From positions 812,246-874,245 of the forward strand of contig CAJNDS010000003.1 of assembly GCA_905221605.1 (NCBI GenBank): a stretch of 62,000 nucleotides of DNA, in the 5' to 3' direction. The notes beneath the pieces are model-generated. The model made no database searches and was not told the DNA's origin. It saw only the letters and a list, made by a program, of their open reading frames with translations. Shown here piece after piece: positions 9,601 to 17,430 of this stretch (positions are counted from its first letter, which is position 1; every line of letters begins with the position of its first letter). This DNA is from Symbiodinium natans (Eukaryota; Sar; Dinophyceae; Suessiales; Symbiodiniaceae). Position numbers and translations under genes: made by a program.

Positions 9601-11470
9601 TCAGTGGTCTTGCACTGTTTGCGGCTGGGGTCTACGCCAACATACTTCAGCAACCAGCGTAATTCATCACAAAGCATGGGGCCCCTAAACCCTAAACCCT
9701 AAACCCTAAACCCTAAACCCTAAACCCTAAACCCTAAACCCTAAACCCTAAACCCTAAACCCTAAACCCTAAACCCCAGCTTTTGAGAGTACGGTCCGCC
9801 ACCCGAGGCCCATGCACACCATGGCGTGAACCCGCGGCGGGTCCTGGCCGGCTACATGTACGTAGTATAGGGGGTTCTTTGGTAGAAAAAGGGTTTAGGG
9901 TTCAGGCTTAAAGGGGGTACATGGTCATGAGGGTTAGGGTTTTAGGGTTTAGGGTTTAGGGAGAGAGGGATCGCAAGTCGATACTGTTGCTATAATCACT
10001 TCGGCTCCTATGGTGCAGCTAAGCCGCTGTCAAGTGTTTGCAAGTTGTTTGCTGGTTCTTACATTTAGTGCCTTATATCCCTACTACACCGCTTCAAGAC
10101 ATTAATAAAAGGGCACCGAATAGCCTGGTTCCCTACTACAATCGAGCCAGTAGGTTTTGTCGTTTACAGTCTGCAGCTTACAGCAGTCGCCGGGGTCGCT
10201 TTGATGCTCCAAGTTCTATCTATCCTGCTGTGCTGGATGCTGTAGACACCATCGTTATCCTAAACCAAACACGCTCAATCTTCAGCCATAACCCCGTTGA
10301 CGTTAAGAAGCTGAGCCTCAAAATTGGCCCGTGCAGTTCGCACTCTGCTTACTGCGCTCCGGCTGTCAGCCCTGCAGTGTCGGGAAGTCCATGTCGAGAC
10401 TCTGTGTCGGCAGGGTTTAGGGTTCTGGGCGACATCAGCAGTGGCGAGTTCGAAGACTCTAAACCCAAACTCTATAAACCCCATACAACACCCTACAACC
10501 CAAAGCCCCACAAGCTAAGGCCCAAGCCCTTTATCCTAAACGGAGACGAGTAAGACAACGGCAAGCCGTTCAGCATATGAATATGAAGCTGATAGTCCAA
10601 GCGGCGGCCATGGTAGGTCTGAATCCGGCTTAGTGTCTAGGGCTTAAATATGGGGACTCAAAAGGCACATTATTTGCAGCGATTCGGATGGATGTTCTGG
10701 CATTTCCCGTGTGATCTGGCACAGCTTTGATGTCGTGGCACGGATCAGAAATCACAAGCCCCGTCAAGCGGACGCATGTAATGGTAGCTCTGGCAGTTCG
10801 CATTCTGCTTACTGCTGAGAGCTGCGGCACGATGCTCGCGCTCCAGAAAAGGACGTGCTACAGATTCTACGCTGCAGCGGAATAGTCAGTTTATTGCGGC
10901 CCCCAAACCCCGAAAACTCCGAAACCTCTAAACCTTGGCCTGCTCAATAGCGCGAAATCCTGCGTCTGATAGCTCGCACGACGTTTTCGGGTTTCGAGTC
11001 TACTTAAGGAGGCTCTCATGGGTAGTTCCGAGTAGGGCTTGGGGGTAAGGTTTGGGTCTAATTGGGGTTTAGATGGGTTTAGGGTTTACAGCTCCTTCTG
11101 CAAGTGTCAAGCCGATTCCCTGAATCGTGAGATCCCAACAACATGTCGTACGACAAGGTTTACGGCCTGAGTCTACAGCTTGTGGCTTGTCTTTCATTAC
11201 ACCCCCCCCCCCCCCCTTCAACAAGGGAATCGTACAGGGGGGTCTCCAAACCATAAACCCTAAACCCTAAACCCTAAACCCCAAACCCCAAACCCCAAAC
11301 CCCAAACCCTAAACCCTAAACCCTAAACCCTAGACCCTAAACCCTAAACCCTAAACCCTAAAACCCTAAACCCTAAACCCCTAAACCCGAAACCCTAAAC
11401 CAATCACCCGTAGAGTGGAGACTGCCAAGGCGCCGTCCGCAACATCCTGGAGCGCGCGAAGCGAAACCAG
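658..11470 (+). CDS. AAA+ ATPase, CbbX/SpoVK type, in at least eight short exons (5' end missing)
   Basis: Short coding pieces appear in the order expected for one AAA+ domain of the CbbX/SpoVK group. Proposed exons are 658-711 (Walker B, EALGGVLFIDE), 1341-1418 (AYALVGEDGRDSFGREALDT then LIKLVE), 3475-3492 (DYRQDL), 3861-3898 (VVILAGYSSEMAR), 4238-4292 (EANPGLRSRFPTVIEFE, with the arginine-finger region), 4627-4687 (DYTCEELLEIATGMLLQAHN), 4912-5008 (GFLTVEDVMVLSEP onward, to KARSRE) and 11416-11470 (GDCQGAVRNILERAKRNQ). Reading phase is kept across each junction I checked, for example AG-CG|G between exons 4 and 5 and C|GT between exons 6 and 7. Several donors begin GC, which dinoflagellates are known to use. 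Walker A is not in the window. Family members are hexameric ATPase remodelling factors; the substrate cannot be told. Introns are full of telomeric repeats and intron 7 is 6.4 kb, so the last exon is less certain. It could be a decayed gene. Confidence 0.7.
722..771 (+). repeat. TTTAGGG tract, about five repeats then degenerate
   Basis: The tract lies in proposed AAA+ intron 1 and starts ten bases after the donor. It decays into gggtctagggtt. Confidence 0.85.
853..923 (-). repeat. CCCTAAA tract in AAA+ intron 1
   Basis: About ten CCCTAAA units with single-base variants (CCTTAAA, CCCCAAA). It runs opposite to the tract at 722, so intron 1 contains head-to-head telomeric arrays. Confidence 0.85.
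1024..1137. repeat. Palindromic dispersed repeat, copy 1 (about 113 bp)
   Basis: The ends form an imperfect inverted repeat: CTAGGATGCCCAGTA at the left and, on the other strand, CTAGGCTGCCCAGTAA at the right. Inner arms (ccccttttttgggg / aaaaaggggcaccc) extend the dyad. A closely similar copy lies at 13671-13776. This looks like a small MITE-like or hairpin element with no coding capacity. Confidence 0.65.
1222..1302 (+). repeat. TTTAGGG tract, interrupted
   Basis: Three short blocks of TTTAGGG are separated by attaggg and cctcaggg. They lie near the 3' end of AAA+ intron 1, about 40 bases before the proposed exon 2. Confidence 0.85.
1432..1473 (+). repeat. TTTAGGG tract at the start of AAA+ intron 2
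   Basis: It begins immediately after cggacctacg. The first GTTTAGGG is an alternative GT donor that would extend exon 2 by four codons. Confidence 0.85.
1690..2012. repeat. Irregular repeat containing 'cttggcgcgaagggg'
   Basis: The word ttggcgcgaa or a close variant recurs at about 1698, 1754, 1835, 1926 and 1998 with spacing of 55-90 bases. Open frames across it exist on both strands, which is typical of GC-rich repeats, and I do not read them as genes. Confidence 0.6.
2040..2490. repeat. (GGGCCA)n hexanucleotide minisatellite
   Basis: About 400 bases are almost wholly GGGCCA/CCAGGG units, with the cleanest block at 2232-2375. Because the unit is six bases long, every frame stays open and reads as Gly-Pro or Ala-Arg dipeptides on both strands. 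This explains several long frames here without any gene. It lies inside AAA+ intron 2. Confidence 0.95.
2793..2991 (+). repeat. Longest TTTAGGG array, about 28 units
   Basis: Nearly perfect TTTAGGG repeats over about 200 bases, with one slip near 2884 (ttaggttttagtg). The array is internal, with unrelated sequence and exons on both sides, so it is an interstitial array and not the chromosome end in this assembly. Confidence 0.95.
4688..4784 (+). repeat. TTTAGGG/TTTGGGG mixed tract forming most of AAA+ intron 6
   Basis: The first unit supplies the only donor I can find that keeps the frame: exon 6 ends ...cataatc and the intron starts gtttag. Units alternate between TTTAGGG and TTTGGGG. Confidence 0.8.
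5009..5138 (+). repeat. TTTAGGG array at the donor end of AAA+ intron 7
   Basis: Seventeen or more near-perfect units. The array starts directly at the proposed donor (agggaagg|gtttag), so the exon runs straight into telomeric repeat. Confidence 0.9.
5248..5447. repeat. Two-copy direct repeat beginning 'AAACTGGGTTTTGGAGTACTA'
   Basis: Copy 1 (about 5248-5326) and copy 2 (about 5327-5447) share their start, an internal tacatacttttttc word and an ending aaagtag.gtaaacctctt. Copy 2 carries about 40 extra bases. Confidence 0.7.
5978..6129. repeat. Inverted repeat enclosing an ATCTAT microsatellite
   Basis: The left arm tggttcttagtagggaatga (5978 onward) is matched in reverse complement by the right arm ending at 6129. 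The arms are 27-28 bases with one mismatch and one indel. The loop (about 6010-6096) is mainly a tatatctatatc microsatellite. Confidence 0.8.
6307..7392 (+). pseudogene. RCC1/BLIP-II-like repeat protein, broken
   Basis: Seven-bladed-propeller RCC1-type repeats are readable: GGRHTCAVTASRELVCFG (about 6560-6615), CDVPADLGPVVAVAGKGFHT (about 6643-6702), GQCDVPADLGPVVAVAGGGA (about 7045-7104) and HTCAVKASGELVCFGWN (about 7105-7155), then a partial unit to about 7205. Such proteins have chromatin or ubiquitin-ligase roles elsewhere, and dinoflagellates carry many of them. The second repeat is cut after AVKAS by about 315 bases (6720-7035) of unrelated GC-rich sequence, after which the repeats resume in another frame. 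A further frame change follows at about 7205. An intron could explain the first break but I see no clean splice pair. It lies inside the large AAA+ intron, so it is an insertion, a nested gene or a chimeric locus. Confidence 0.55.
7664..7712 (+). repeat. Short degenerate TTTAGGG tract
   Basis: About five imperfect units directly after the RCC1-like region. Confidence 0.75.
8217..8339 (+). CDS. Exon-like fragment, unknown protein
   Basis: The + frame reads EDLEPDVLEAVGRLRSRLQV and continues through RRADTVALAVPG to a CAG|gtttgg donor-like end at 8341. A second frame is also open, so composition alone is not decisive. The phase (0) matches the next fragment at 8609. I do not recognise the family. 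Confidence 0.35.
8514..8609 (-). repeat. CCCTAAA array, about 13 units
   Basis: Perfect units ending in aaacccag, which provides an AG just before the exon-like fragment at 8609. Confidence 0.95.
8609..8711 (+). CDS. Exon-like fragment, unknown protein
   Basis: It reads GPSEDGDGLVLVQRTFLHTP and then AACLANAASVAQSTTEA, bounded by cccag| on the left and gcag|gtcttg on the right. Telomeric repeats lie on both sides. It joins in phase with the fragment at 8217. It may be an exon of a gene interleaved with the AAA+ gene, or a relic. Confidence 0.4.
8740..8793 (+). repeat. TTTAGGG tract
   Basis: About seven units, one with ttaaggt, 30 bases after the exon-like fragment ending at 8711. It points toward the CCCTAAA array at 8944. 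Confidence 0.85.
8944..9026 (-). repeat. CCCTAAA array, about 12 units
   Basis: Perfect units running into a C-rich patch at 9025. Confidence 0.95.
9333..9677 (-). CDS. Possible 114-codon ORF, unknown
   Basis: The minus frame has a mixed, protein-like composition (DELRWLLKYVGVDPSRKQCK near the N-terminus), but a + strand frame is open over the same bases. There is no recognisable domain. It lies between two CCCTAAA arrays. Confidence 0.2.
   Translation of the reverse strand: MLCDELRWLLKYVGVDPSRKQCKTTERAFHEHSKHAYKALQDNSKRHLGLNARTVACARDRGEIQMHTERRQANPQEPARQNGALGPGPSKEPQNTIDLDLGLDFDGSTQNQDC
9685..9776 (-). repeat. CCCTAAA array, about 13 units
   Basis: Perfect heptamers from cccctaaaccc to taaacccc. 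Confidence 0.95.
9777..11251. other. AAA+ intron 7, right part: no supported gene
   Basis: It contains a short TTTAGGG tract (about 9931-9961) and two copies of a short word (gcagttcgca.tctgcttactg at about 10334 and 10794). Small frames on both strands have no recognisable domains. Confidence 0.45.
11252..11401 (-). repeat. CCCTAAA array with CCCCAAA variants
   Basis: About 20 units. Four consecutive CCCCAAA variants sit at about 11277-11304. The array ends about 15 bases before the proposed exon at 11416. Confidence 0.9.
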
Positions 11471-11761
11471 GTGCGGCGACGTTGCGGGTTTAGGGCTTAG
11501 GGTTTTTAGGGTTTGTAGGGTTTCAGGCTTTCAGGCTTTCAGGCTTTCAGGGTATAGAGGGTTTCAGGGTTTAGGGTTCAAGGTTTATAGGGTTTCGGGG
11601 CGGTTCTTGAGGTTCAGGGCTCAGGGTCTTAAGGCTAGGGTTTAGGGTTTATGGTTTGAGGGGTGAGGTTAAGCAGCACTTTGAGTCGCGTGCTGCGGGC
11701 GGCTGAGTGTCGGTTGGCCTGAGGGGATCTGTGGTCGGGCTGGCTGCAGAATGGAGTTTGA

Positions 11762-11823
11762 GGTTTAGGGTTTAGGGTTTAGGGCCAGTTTAGGGTTTAG
11801 GGTTTAGGGTATAGGGTTTAGGG
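11762..11823 (+). repeat. TTTAGGG tract, interrupted
   Basis: Two blocks of three to four units separated by ggccag. Confidence 0.85.
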
Positions 11824-11996
11824 TGAAGAAACACTTTGAACCATTGTTGTTTGGTTTGCTTGGTGCATCTCAGTACAGTAAACCCGATGTACCTTAGCTC
11901 AACAGAAGGAGCCCTATATCGCCTAAGGCATATCCTACGAGCACATTCAGGAATAGTTGGTTTTTAACGTTTACAGCGGGCTTATACTTTGAAGCA

Positions 11997-12062
11997 ACCC
12001 TAAACCCCAAACCCTAAACCCTAAACCCTAAACCCTGAACCCTCAACCCTAAACCCTAAACT
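11997..12062 (-). repeat. CCCTAAA tract, degenerate
   Basis: About nine units with CCCTGAA and CCCTCAA variants. Confidence 0.85.
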
Positions 12063-12235
12063 GCAAGGGCTTTGTTGGTTGCAGCGAGAGGGCCTGGTCA
12101 TGAAGCTCTGCACTCCCCGAGGCCCGTAGCGGGAGCTCTTCTTAGCCTCGATATCCTAAAGCCTGTAGACTTTTTAACCCTGCCTAAACCCGAACAACTT
12201 TTTACCCTCTAAACCCCAAACCACAAACCTTGAAT

Positions 12236-12281
12236 CCTAAACCCTAAACCCTAAACTCTAAGCCCTAAACCCTAAACCCCA
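12236..12281 (-). repeat. CCCTAAA tract, degenerate
   Basis: Six units, one reading CTCTAAG, immediately upstream of the exon-like fragment at 12299. Confidence 0.8.
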
Positions 12282-12298
12282 CGAGCCCGATAAGCTGC

Positions 12299-12626
12299 AG
12301 GCTTTGCGGCTTCAGAAGGAAGTCACGGAAGGAAAGAATCACAACCAGACGGACCGGCTGTGGGGTGCCTTCCGTGCTCTTTGTGTCGATTGTTTAGTTT
12401 TTTTTTTTTGGGGGTGGGGGGGGGGGAGGGAGGGAGGGGAGGTTTAGGGTTTAGGCTTGGGTTTAGAGTTTGGGTTCTTGGGGGGGGGGGGGGGGCAGTT
12501 GAAGTGCCCTAAACCCTAAACCCTAAACCCTAAACCGCAAGGACATGTGCACACTGATGCCGCAAGACTTCGACGGCTGCACCTCGGCTCATCTTCACAG
12601 CAGGGCCAGGGATGCCCAGGGGCCCT
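12299..12626 (+). CDS. Possible C-terminal exons of the AAA+ gene
   Basis: Two exon-like pieces follow the ERAKRNQ exon. At about 12299-12390 the frame reads LQALRLQKEVTEGKNHNQTD and RLWGAFRALC, preceded by ataag|. At 12545-12626 it reads DMCTLMPQDFDG, preceded by cgcaag|, and runs to a TAA formed by the first CCCTAAA unit. CbbX-type proteins end with a helix after ERAxRxQ and a TLxxxDF-like motif, which fits the order. The join between the two pieces is not resolved. Confidence 0.4.
12395..12507. repeat. T-, G- and GGGA-rich homopolymer patches
   Basis: Runs of T (about 12400), G (12419-12432 and 12481-12495) and gggagggaggg occur here. They are simple-sequence and error-prone, with no feature to assign. 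Confidence 0.7.
12507..12536 (-). repeat. Short CCCTAAA tract
   Basis: Four units ending at ccgcaag, just before the exon-like fragment at 12545. Confidence 0.85.
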
Positions 12627-12672
12627 AAACCCTAAACCCTAAACCCTAAACCCTAAACCCTAAACCCTAAAC
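12624..12672 (-). repeat. CCCTAAA array, seven units
   Basis: Perfect units. The first supplies the stop codon of the possible AAA+ C-terminal exon. Confidence 0.9.
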
Positions 12673-13670
12673 TTCCTGTATTCCCCGTTTAGTTAGAGTT
12701 AGGGTGAGGATCCCTTGTAAGAGCCCTCAACCCGCAAACCCGTCGTTGGGTAACCTTGGCAGGAGCAGAGGGCTTCAGAGGGAATGGCACAGGGCTTTGG
12801 GGCTTGCGGTTTTTGGGTTGACGGTTAGGCTTGTGGGGTTTAGAGGGGTTTCGGGTGAAGGGGTTAGCAAGGGTGCCGTACGGCCTGCATTCCCCTTCTT
12901 CGGGGCAGCCGTTTCTATGTATATAGTTCTGTGCAACTCTCGGTGCAAAACCCAAAACCCTCCAAACCGCCCTCGATTGATTCGGGCCTCTTTTGTTGGC
13001 GTGCGCTAGTGCGCTATGCGCCGAGGTGAGACGTGATCTCCATGGCTCCAGCACCACCGTTGAAGGCTTAGCAGTAGAGTAGGTAACCTTTAACCTTTTT
13101 TGGGTTAATATATTCCCCTTATAATCCCAAAGGTTAACCTTTGAAACCCCTAGGTACTGGACAACTAAGAAGGGCTCACACGCCTCCTACACAGGGTTTC
13201 AGACCTTGAACTGCTTAGAACCCTAAGCGAACTCCTCGAAGTCCCCTTCACTTTGTCATAGTGAGGTAACATTTTGCAAGGATTAAGGGGACTTAAACGC
13301 GCAATAAGGAATAGGAATTTCTAGAATTTTAGTACTATCCTAACCCATGAGCTGACATCCTAATTCTCAGCCCTTTCAAAACCCGAGCCCTCAACCCTCT
13401 AAGCTTAGAGGCTTGAGGTTGCATGTTCATATCCATTCTCAGCTGTCCAGGAATCGAGCGCAGAAGCCCAGAATTCGAAAAAGGCATAAGGATTTAGGGT
13501 TTAGGGTTTAAGGTTTAGGCTTGAGGGTTTATAAAGTTTCGGACGCTTTCTGCCGGCAAGTAGACAAGTCCCCATGCAGAGTCCTCCACTCCGCAGACAC
13601 CTTCTGCGAGCTTACGAACCCTACATCCCAAATCCAAGACCCAAATCCCTAAATCCTAACAACTAGGATG

Positions 13671-13776
13671 CCCAGTAGTACCCTTATTCCCTTTTTTGGG
13701 GGGTTTAGGTTCCCTTATAAACCCCTTTAAGGAAAAAAGGGCACCCTTTTCAAGCCTTGGTTTCTGGGCAGCCTAG
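13671..13776. repeat. Palindromic dispersed repeat, copy 2
   Basis: It matches 1024-1137 at most positions, including both terminal arms (ctaggatgcccagtag and tctgggcagccta). The differences are single substitutions and short indels in the homopolymer runs. Confidence 0.7.
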
Positions 13777-14084
13777 AGAACTGTGGCAGTGTTTGAAACT
13801 GGGTTGGCTTTTGGGATTCGGGATATTTTGAGATATTCTATCTTTTCCTTGCTTGGCCTTATGGAGGTCCCTATATGCAAGCACTTCAAGTACTTCTCAA
13901 ACCCTAAACCCTAAACCCCGGGGTGTTTTACACCCGAGCGAGCGAATACGACCTACACACCCTCAACCCGAAGGCCCACCCAAGAAAGGTTTATCTAGGT
14001 AGGTGTGTGTGTGTGTGTGTTCCGTCGAGCCGGCGTTTTGCCATGAATCCCCTGCTCCCCCAAGCAAACCAAATCCCTAGACCT

Positions 14085-14144
14085 GGGTTTAGGGTTTAGG
14101 GTTTAGGGTTTAGGGTTTAGGGTTTAGGGTTTAGGGTTTAGGGT
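14085..14144 (+). repeat. TTTAGGG array, eight to nine units
   Basis: Perfect units ending at gggtcg. Confidence 0.95.
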
Positions 14145-14389
14145 CGTTTTTGAAGGCTAAGTAAGCCCTTCAACTCTAAACACTAAACCCTAAACCTGAC
14201 AGAGGTACCCGATATAGGTAGCCGCTCCTTAACAGGGTATACATACGGGGATATAAGGTGCCCTACAGAATCCCTCAAAAGGGTATACATAGGGGGATTG
14301 TTGAGGGCTTTTGGTTCAATCCGAGTTCCTCGTCACCAGAGCTGTGGGTATACGGTTTCGGGTCAAGGGGAGGGACACCAGGGATTTGG

Positions 14390-14474
14390 TAACCCTAAAC
14401 CCTGAACCCTCAACCCTAAACCCTAAACCCTAAACCCTAAACCCTAAACCCTAAACCCTAAACCCTCAATCCTA
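14390..14474 (-). repeat. CCCTAAA array, degenerate edges
   Basis: About twelve units with CCCTGAA and CCCTCAA variants at both ends. It is the last telomeric tract in the window. Confidence 0.9.
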
Positions 14475-14999
14475 AGCCCTCCCTCCCCCCCATTGTCTGG
14501 CCCCACCCCTCTCCAGTGTGAGTGTTGTCCCACCTTCTCTGCCCCATGTGGGGTTTGGGGCCTTGGGTTAGCAGGTTTGGGTCTGCCGGCTTTTGGATTT
14601 TGGGTGTAGGGTTTTCAGGGGTTTGGGGCAATAGGGTTTATAGGGCTACCTGAAGGGATGACAGTGCTTATGGGGCTTGTGGGGTTTATAAGGTTTGTAC
14701 GATTTATGAGGCGTTTTAGAGGGTTTATAGGGTTGACAGGGCTTGCAGGGCTTAACATCCTGCAGGGTTTAGGGCTGAGAGTTTATTGTTTGTAGGGTTT
14801 AGAGGACGCATGCGATTCAAGAATTGTGTGTTAATGTTAATGTGCGGTTCTCTTTGTAGCACGTCTGGAACAGGGACGCCTGGGGAGAGACTTATGTGAT
14901 TGCAGGCGTGAAGGCGAGTGTGGAGTCCTGAGCCTGCATTATACGCCGCTGTTACTCTTGTTCCAATCGAAGCCCCAGTTGTTTGCTCTCAACTAGGCA

Positions 15000-16766
15000 A
15001 TGGCAACATCATTGACGGCCTTCACAGCAATGCACAGGAGTCGTAGTCAGCTGTCAGTTAGCAGTAACCATAGCAATGACTTAGGTGGATCCCCCAAGCC
15101 ACGAACAGAGAGCATATACCACAATGGTAAGAATACTCAGTGTTGCTGTCATGGACTTCCACTTCGCAAGTCTTCTCCTTCCCAGGAAACACAACGGTTT
15201 TTCGACGTGATAGGAACACATCAAAACCGCTCAAGCCTCGCCTTAAACCTTCTGCCCTTTGCTTTGCGTGCCTGGACACTGAAGCCTGACGCTCGTGAGC
15301 ATCCGATGTCCAAGAAGCAACTGGAGCCGTCGTGGGGATGGGCGGCGGCGACATACTGCCCTTCGCTTGTGCCATATGATGGTGACCGTTTGACAGCCGA
15401 AGTGCCAGATGCCCAAGGTCCATTGCGCTGCTTCCTGGGGGCCATCGCCGAAGCAAGAACGGACAATGTGGGCGATGACACTTCCCGCCTTGCGAGCTCC
15501 TCATCAGACTGGCCAAGTACTTCCTGGCCAGGGTCGCCTCGATGGGACGAAAGATGGGAGGCACATGCCCTGGTAGCTCCACAATGGCAGCCGCCTGGCC
15601 CGAATTCTGGGGCCCCTGCCACAGCAGCTGTGGAGCCAATCGTGCCTGCCGCCCAGCAAGCCTCTGCTGATACCCGGGAGAGGCAGCTGTTGACCAGTTC
15701 CGGCCACCGCAAGCAAGAGGTTGTGGAAAGCATCTGTAAATATCTGGACATGCCAGCCAGGCCGCGTGAAACAGCCTTCTCGGAGAGGTTGCTAATGCGG
15801 TTGCCAGACATGATGCACTTCTACGAGCAGCAGGCAGAGGAGCGGCGTTCGCAGAGATTGTGGAAGAAGAGAATTGATGCAGTTGTCGGAGACCGCATCA
15901 ACGAGCTCTACTTGGTCATGGAGTGCATGAACAAGGGCTTGACATCAAAGGACTATGACAGGCTCCGCCGGGAGATTCTGTCTGCCAAAGGCTTGGGGGA
16001 AGGCAGAGGCAGGACCGAGGCAGAAGCAAAGGAGGAGAAGGTCGGAGCATATGCTAAGGAGCACAGCCACCGCATGCAAAGCATGATGTCACCTGCGGTG
16101 GAATCTGCCATCTTTGAGCAAGGCCAGGGTGAGAGCCTGCGCGCTCGCGTCGTGCGACGAGTGGAGGAGGAATCAAAGACCCTTCTAACCCTGGACGAAA
16201 TGGACTTCACCCAGGGGCTTTCGGATGATGTTTTTCACGGCAAAAAGCCCGAGCTGATCAACGAGGTCTCCCTTCGGATGGGAGTCGGCAAGATTTCCGA
16301 GGTTCAGCGAGGCGTTGGGAAGCTCGTGGCCTGGTTCCAGAATGCCAGGGAGCTGCGACTGGACCGCCTTGACTTCTCTGGAACCAAACTTGCAGACGAT
16401 GCTTTGGGCCTTATCCTGAAGCTTCGTTGCTTCGGCAAGCTCAGATTCCTTGGATTGGTAGACACGCTGGTCAGTGTCGACGGGCTTTGTGAAGTTATCG
16501 AAGAAGTCTTCAGGTGTCGGGCTGGAGAGCCGGAGCGGGAGCATAACCCGTGGCTAAAGGTGAAGATGGGCTACAAGTTCTGGCCGCACAACCAACCACA
16601 GGATCAGCAGAAGAAACGATGGTGCGTCTTAAAGGACCGCCTTGGGGAGGTCGGAGGAAACTGTCACTATTTTAGCAGTAAGCGCTGGGTGTTGCATATC
16701 TTCAAGGACCAGAAGCAGGATGGAGGCGCACTATCTGGAAGACCGTTGCTGAAGGTGTGTGCCTGA
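15000..16766 (+). CDS. Orphan 588-codon ORF, weak LRR-like segment
   Basis: This single uninterrupted frame is the only long one in the region, starting ATGGCAACATCATTG and ending TGA at 16764-16766. The N-terminal 210 residues are low-complexity (Ser/Pro/Ala rich). From about residue 280 the composition is that of a folded, charged protein, with a possible helical stretch (KEEKVGAYAKEHSHRMQSMM) and a segment reading RELRLDRLDFSGTKLADDAL that resembles one leucine-rich repeat. The C-terminus contains KMGYKFWPHNQPQDQQKKRW. I do not recognise the family. It may be one large exon, since splicing cannot be excluded on either side. No transposase or polymerase motif is visible. Confidence 0.55.
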   Translation: MATSLTAFTAMHRSRSQLSVSSNHSNDLGGSPKPRTESIYHNGKNTQCCCHGLPLRKSSPSQETQRFFDVIGTHQNRSSLALNLLPFALRAWTLKPDAREHPMSKKQLEPSWGWAAATYCPSLVPYDGDRLTAEVPDAQGPLRCFLGAIAEARTDNVGDDTSRLASSSSDWPSTSWPGSPRWDERWEAHALVAPQWQPPGPNSGAPATAAVEPIVPAAQQASADTRERQLLTSSGHRKQEVVESICKYLDMPARPRETAFSERLLMRLPDMMHFYEQQAEERRSQRLWKKRIDAVVGDRINELYLVMECMNKGLTSKDYDRLRREILSAKGLGEGRGRTEAEAKEEKVGAYAKEHSHRMQSMMSPAVESAIFEQGQGESLRARVVRRVEEESKTLLTLDEMDFTQGLSDDVFHGKKPELINEVSLRMGVGKISEVQRGVGKLVAWFQNARELRLDRLDFSGTKLADDALGLILKLRCFGKLRFLGLVDTLVSVDGLCEVIEEVFRCRAGEPEREHNPWLKVKMGYKFWPHNQPQDQQKKRWCVLKDRLGEVGGNCHYFSSKRWVLHIFKDQKQDGGALSGRPLLKVCA

Positions 16767-17330
16767 TCACGCTGGAAGAGATGGCACTGAAGATTCTTGG
16801 GAAGGAGGAAATACTCCTGAGACGTATGCCCCACCTTCGCTTTGCAAATAATCTGGAGGAGGGAATATGGACGATTATTGTACTTATACCTCACGACATT
16901 TGAATCTGAAATTCTTGGCTGGGACAAGGATAGGGACAGATACTTGGGTGGGGATGGACGAGATATCAATCTTCTTGGGTTCGTTGATCTGGAATCCTCA
17001 ATTTCTTATATTAATTCATGTATATGGTTATAATATTCGAATATCGTATCCCTAAGAAATCTGAATTTTGAAGGGATGAATTCAGAATGATAATAATCTT
17101 TAGAGATATCAAAACGAATGCCGACAATTGAGATTAATCTCTTGCTCAAACGAAATCTATATCATCCAAAATGATCTTCTAGAACCATCATCTGCCGGAG
17201 CGCTGCAAATTGATAAATTCTGGAGCCGCTTTGGTACGTTTGTTGTTTGGGCTCCGTGCCTTCAAATTCTTATAATTCGGGGTGGTGGTGGGTCTTTTTG
17301 CCTTTGATTTCATTGGATTTGTCTACGGCT
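16767..17330. other. Low-GC stretch before the assembly gap
   Basis: Bases from about 16840 to 17250 are clearly more A/T-rich than anything else in the window (many ATAT and AATT words). Small frames here lack features. It may be the 3' end or 3' flank of copia element A, or unrelated DNA brought together at the gap. Confidence 0.5.
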
Positions 17331-17430
17331 NNNNNNNNNNNNNNNNNNNNNNNNNNNNNNNNNNNNNNNNNNNNNNNNNNNNNNNNNNNNNNNNNNNNNN
17401 NNNNNNNNNNNNNNNNNNNNNNNNNNNNNN
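17331..17430. other. Assembly gap (100 N)
   Basis: Exactly 100 N, the conventional placeholder for a gap of unknown size. It falls just downstream of the RNase H domain of element A, so that element's end and 3' LTR are not visible. Confidence 0.99.

Larger units (their letters stand above)
12673..14999. other. Repeat-rich spacer, no supported gene
   Basis: It contains the second palindromic repeat (13671-13776), short telomeric tracts (13493-13520, 14085-14144, 14390-14474), a (GT)n run near 14007, and a doubled word gggtatacata.gggg.at (14237 and 14282). Frames of about 100 codons on both strands at 12.7-13.0 kb have no recognisable domains. Confidence 0.5.

Noticed and set aside
1-14500. 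A true chromosome end (terminal telomere)
   Set aside because: TTTAGGG and CCCTAAA arrays occur in both orientations, are short, and are separated by exons and unrelated DNA; none is terminal in the expected orientation.
15058-15811. Minus-strand ORFs of 193 and 196 codons
   Set aside because: They are antisense shadows of the 588-codon + ORF and have no recognisable motifs.
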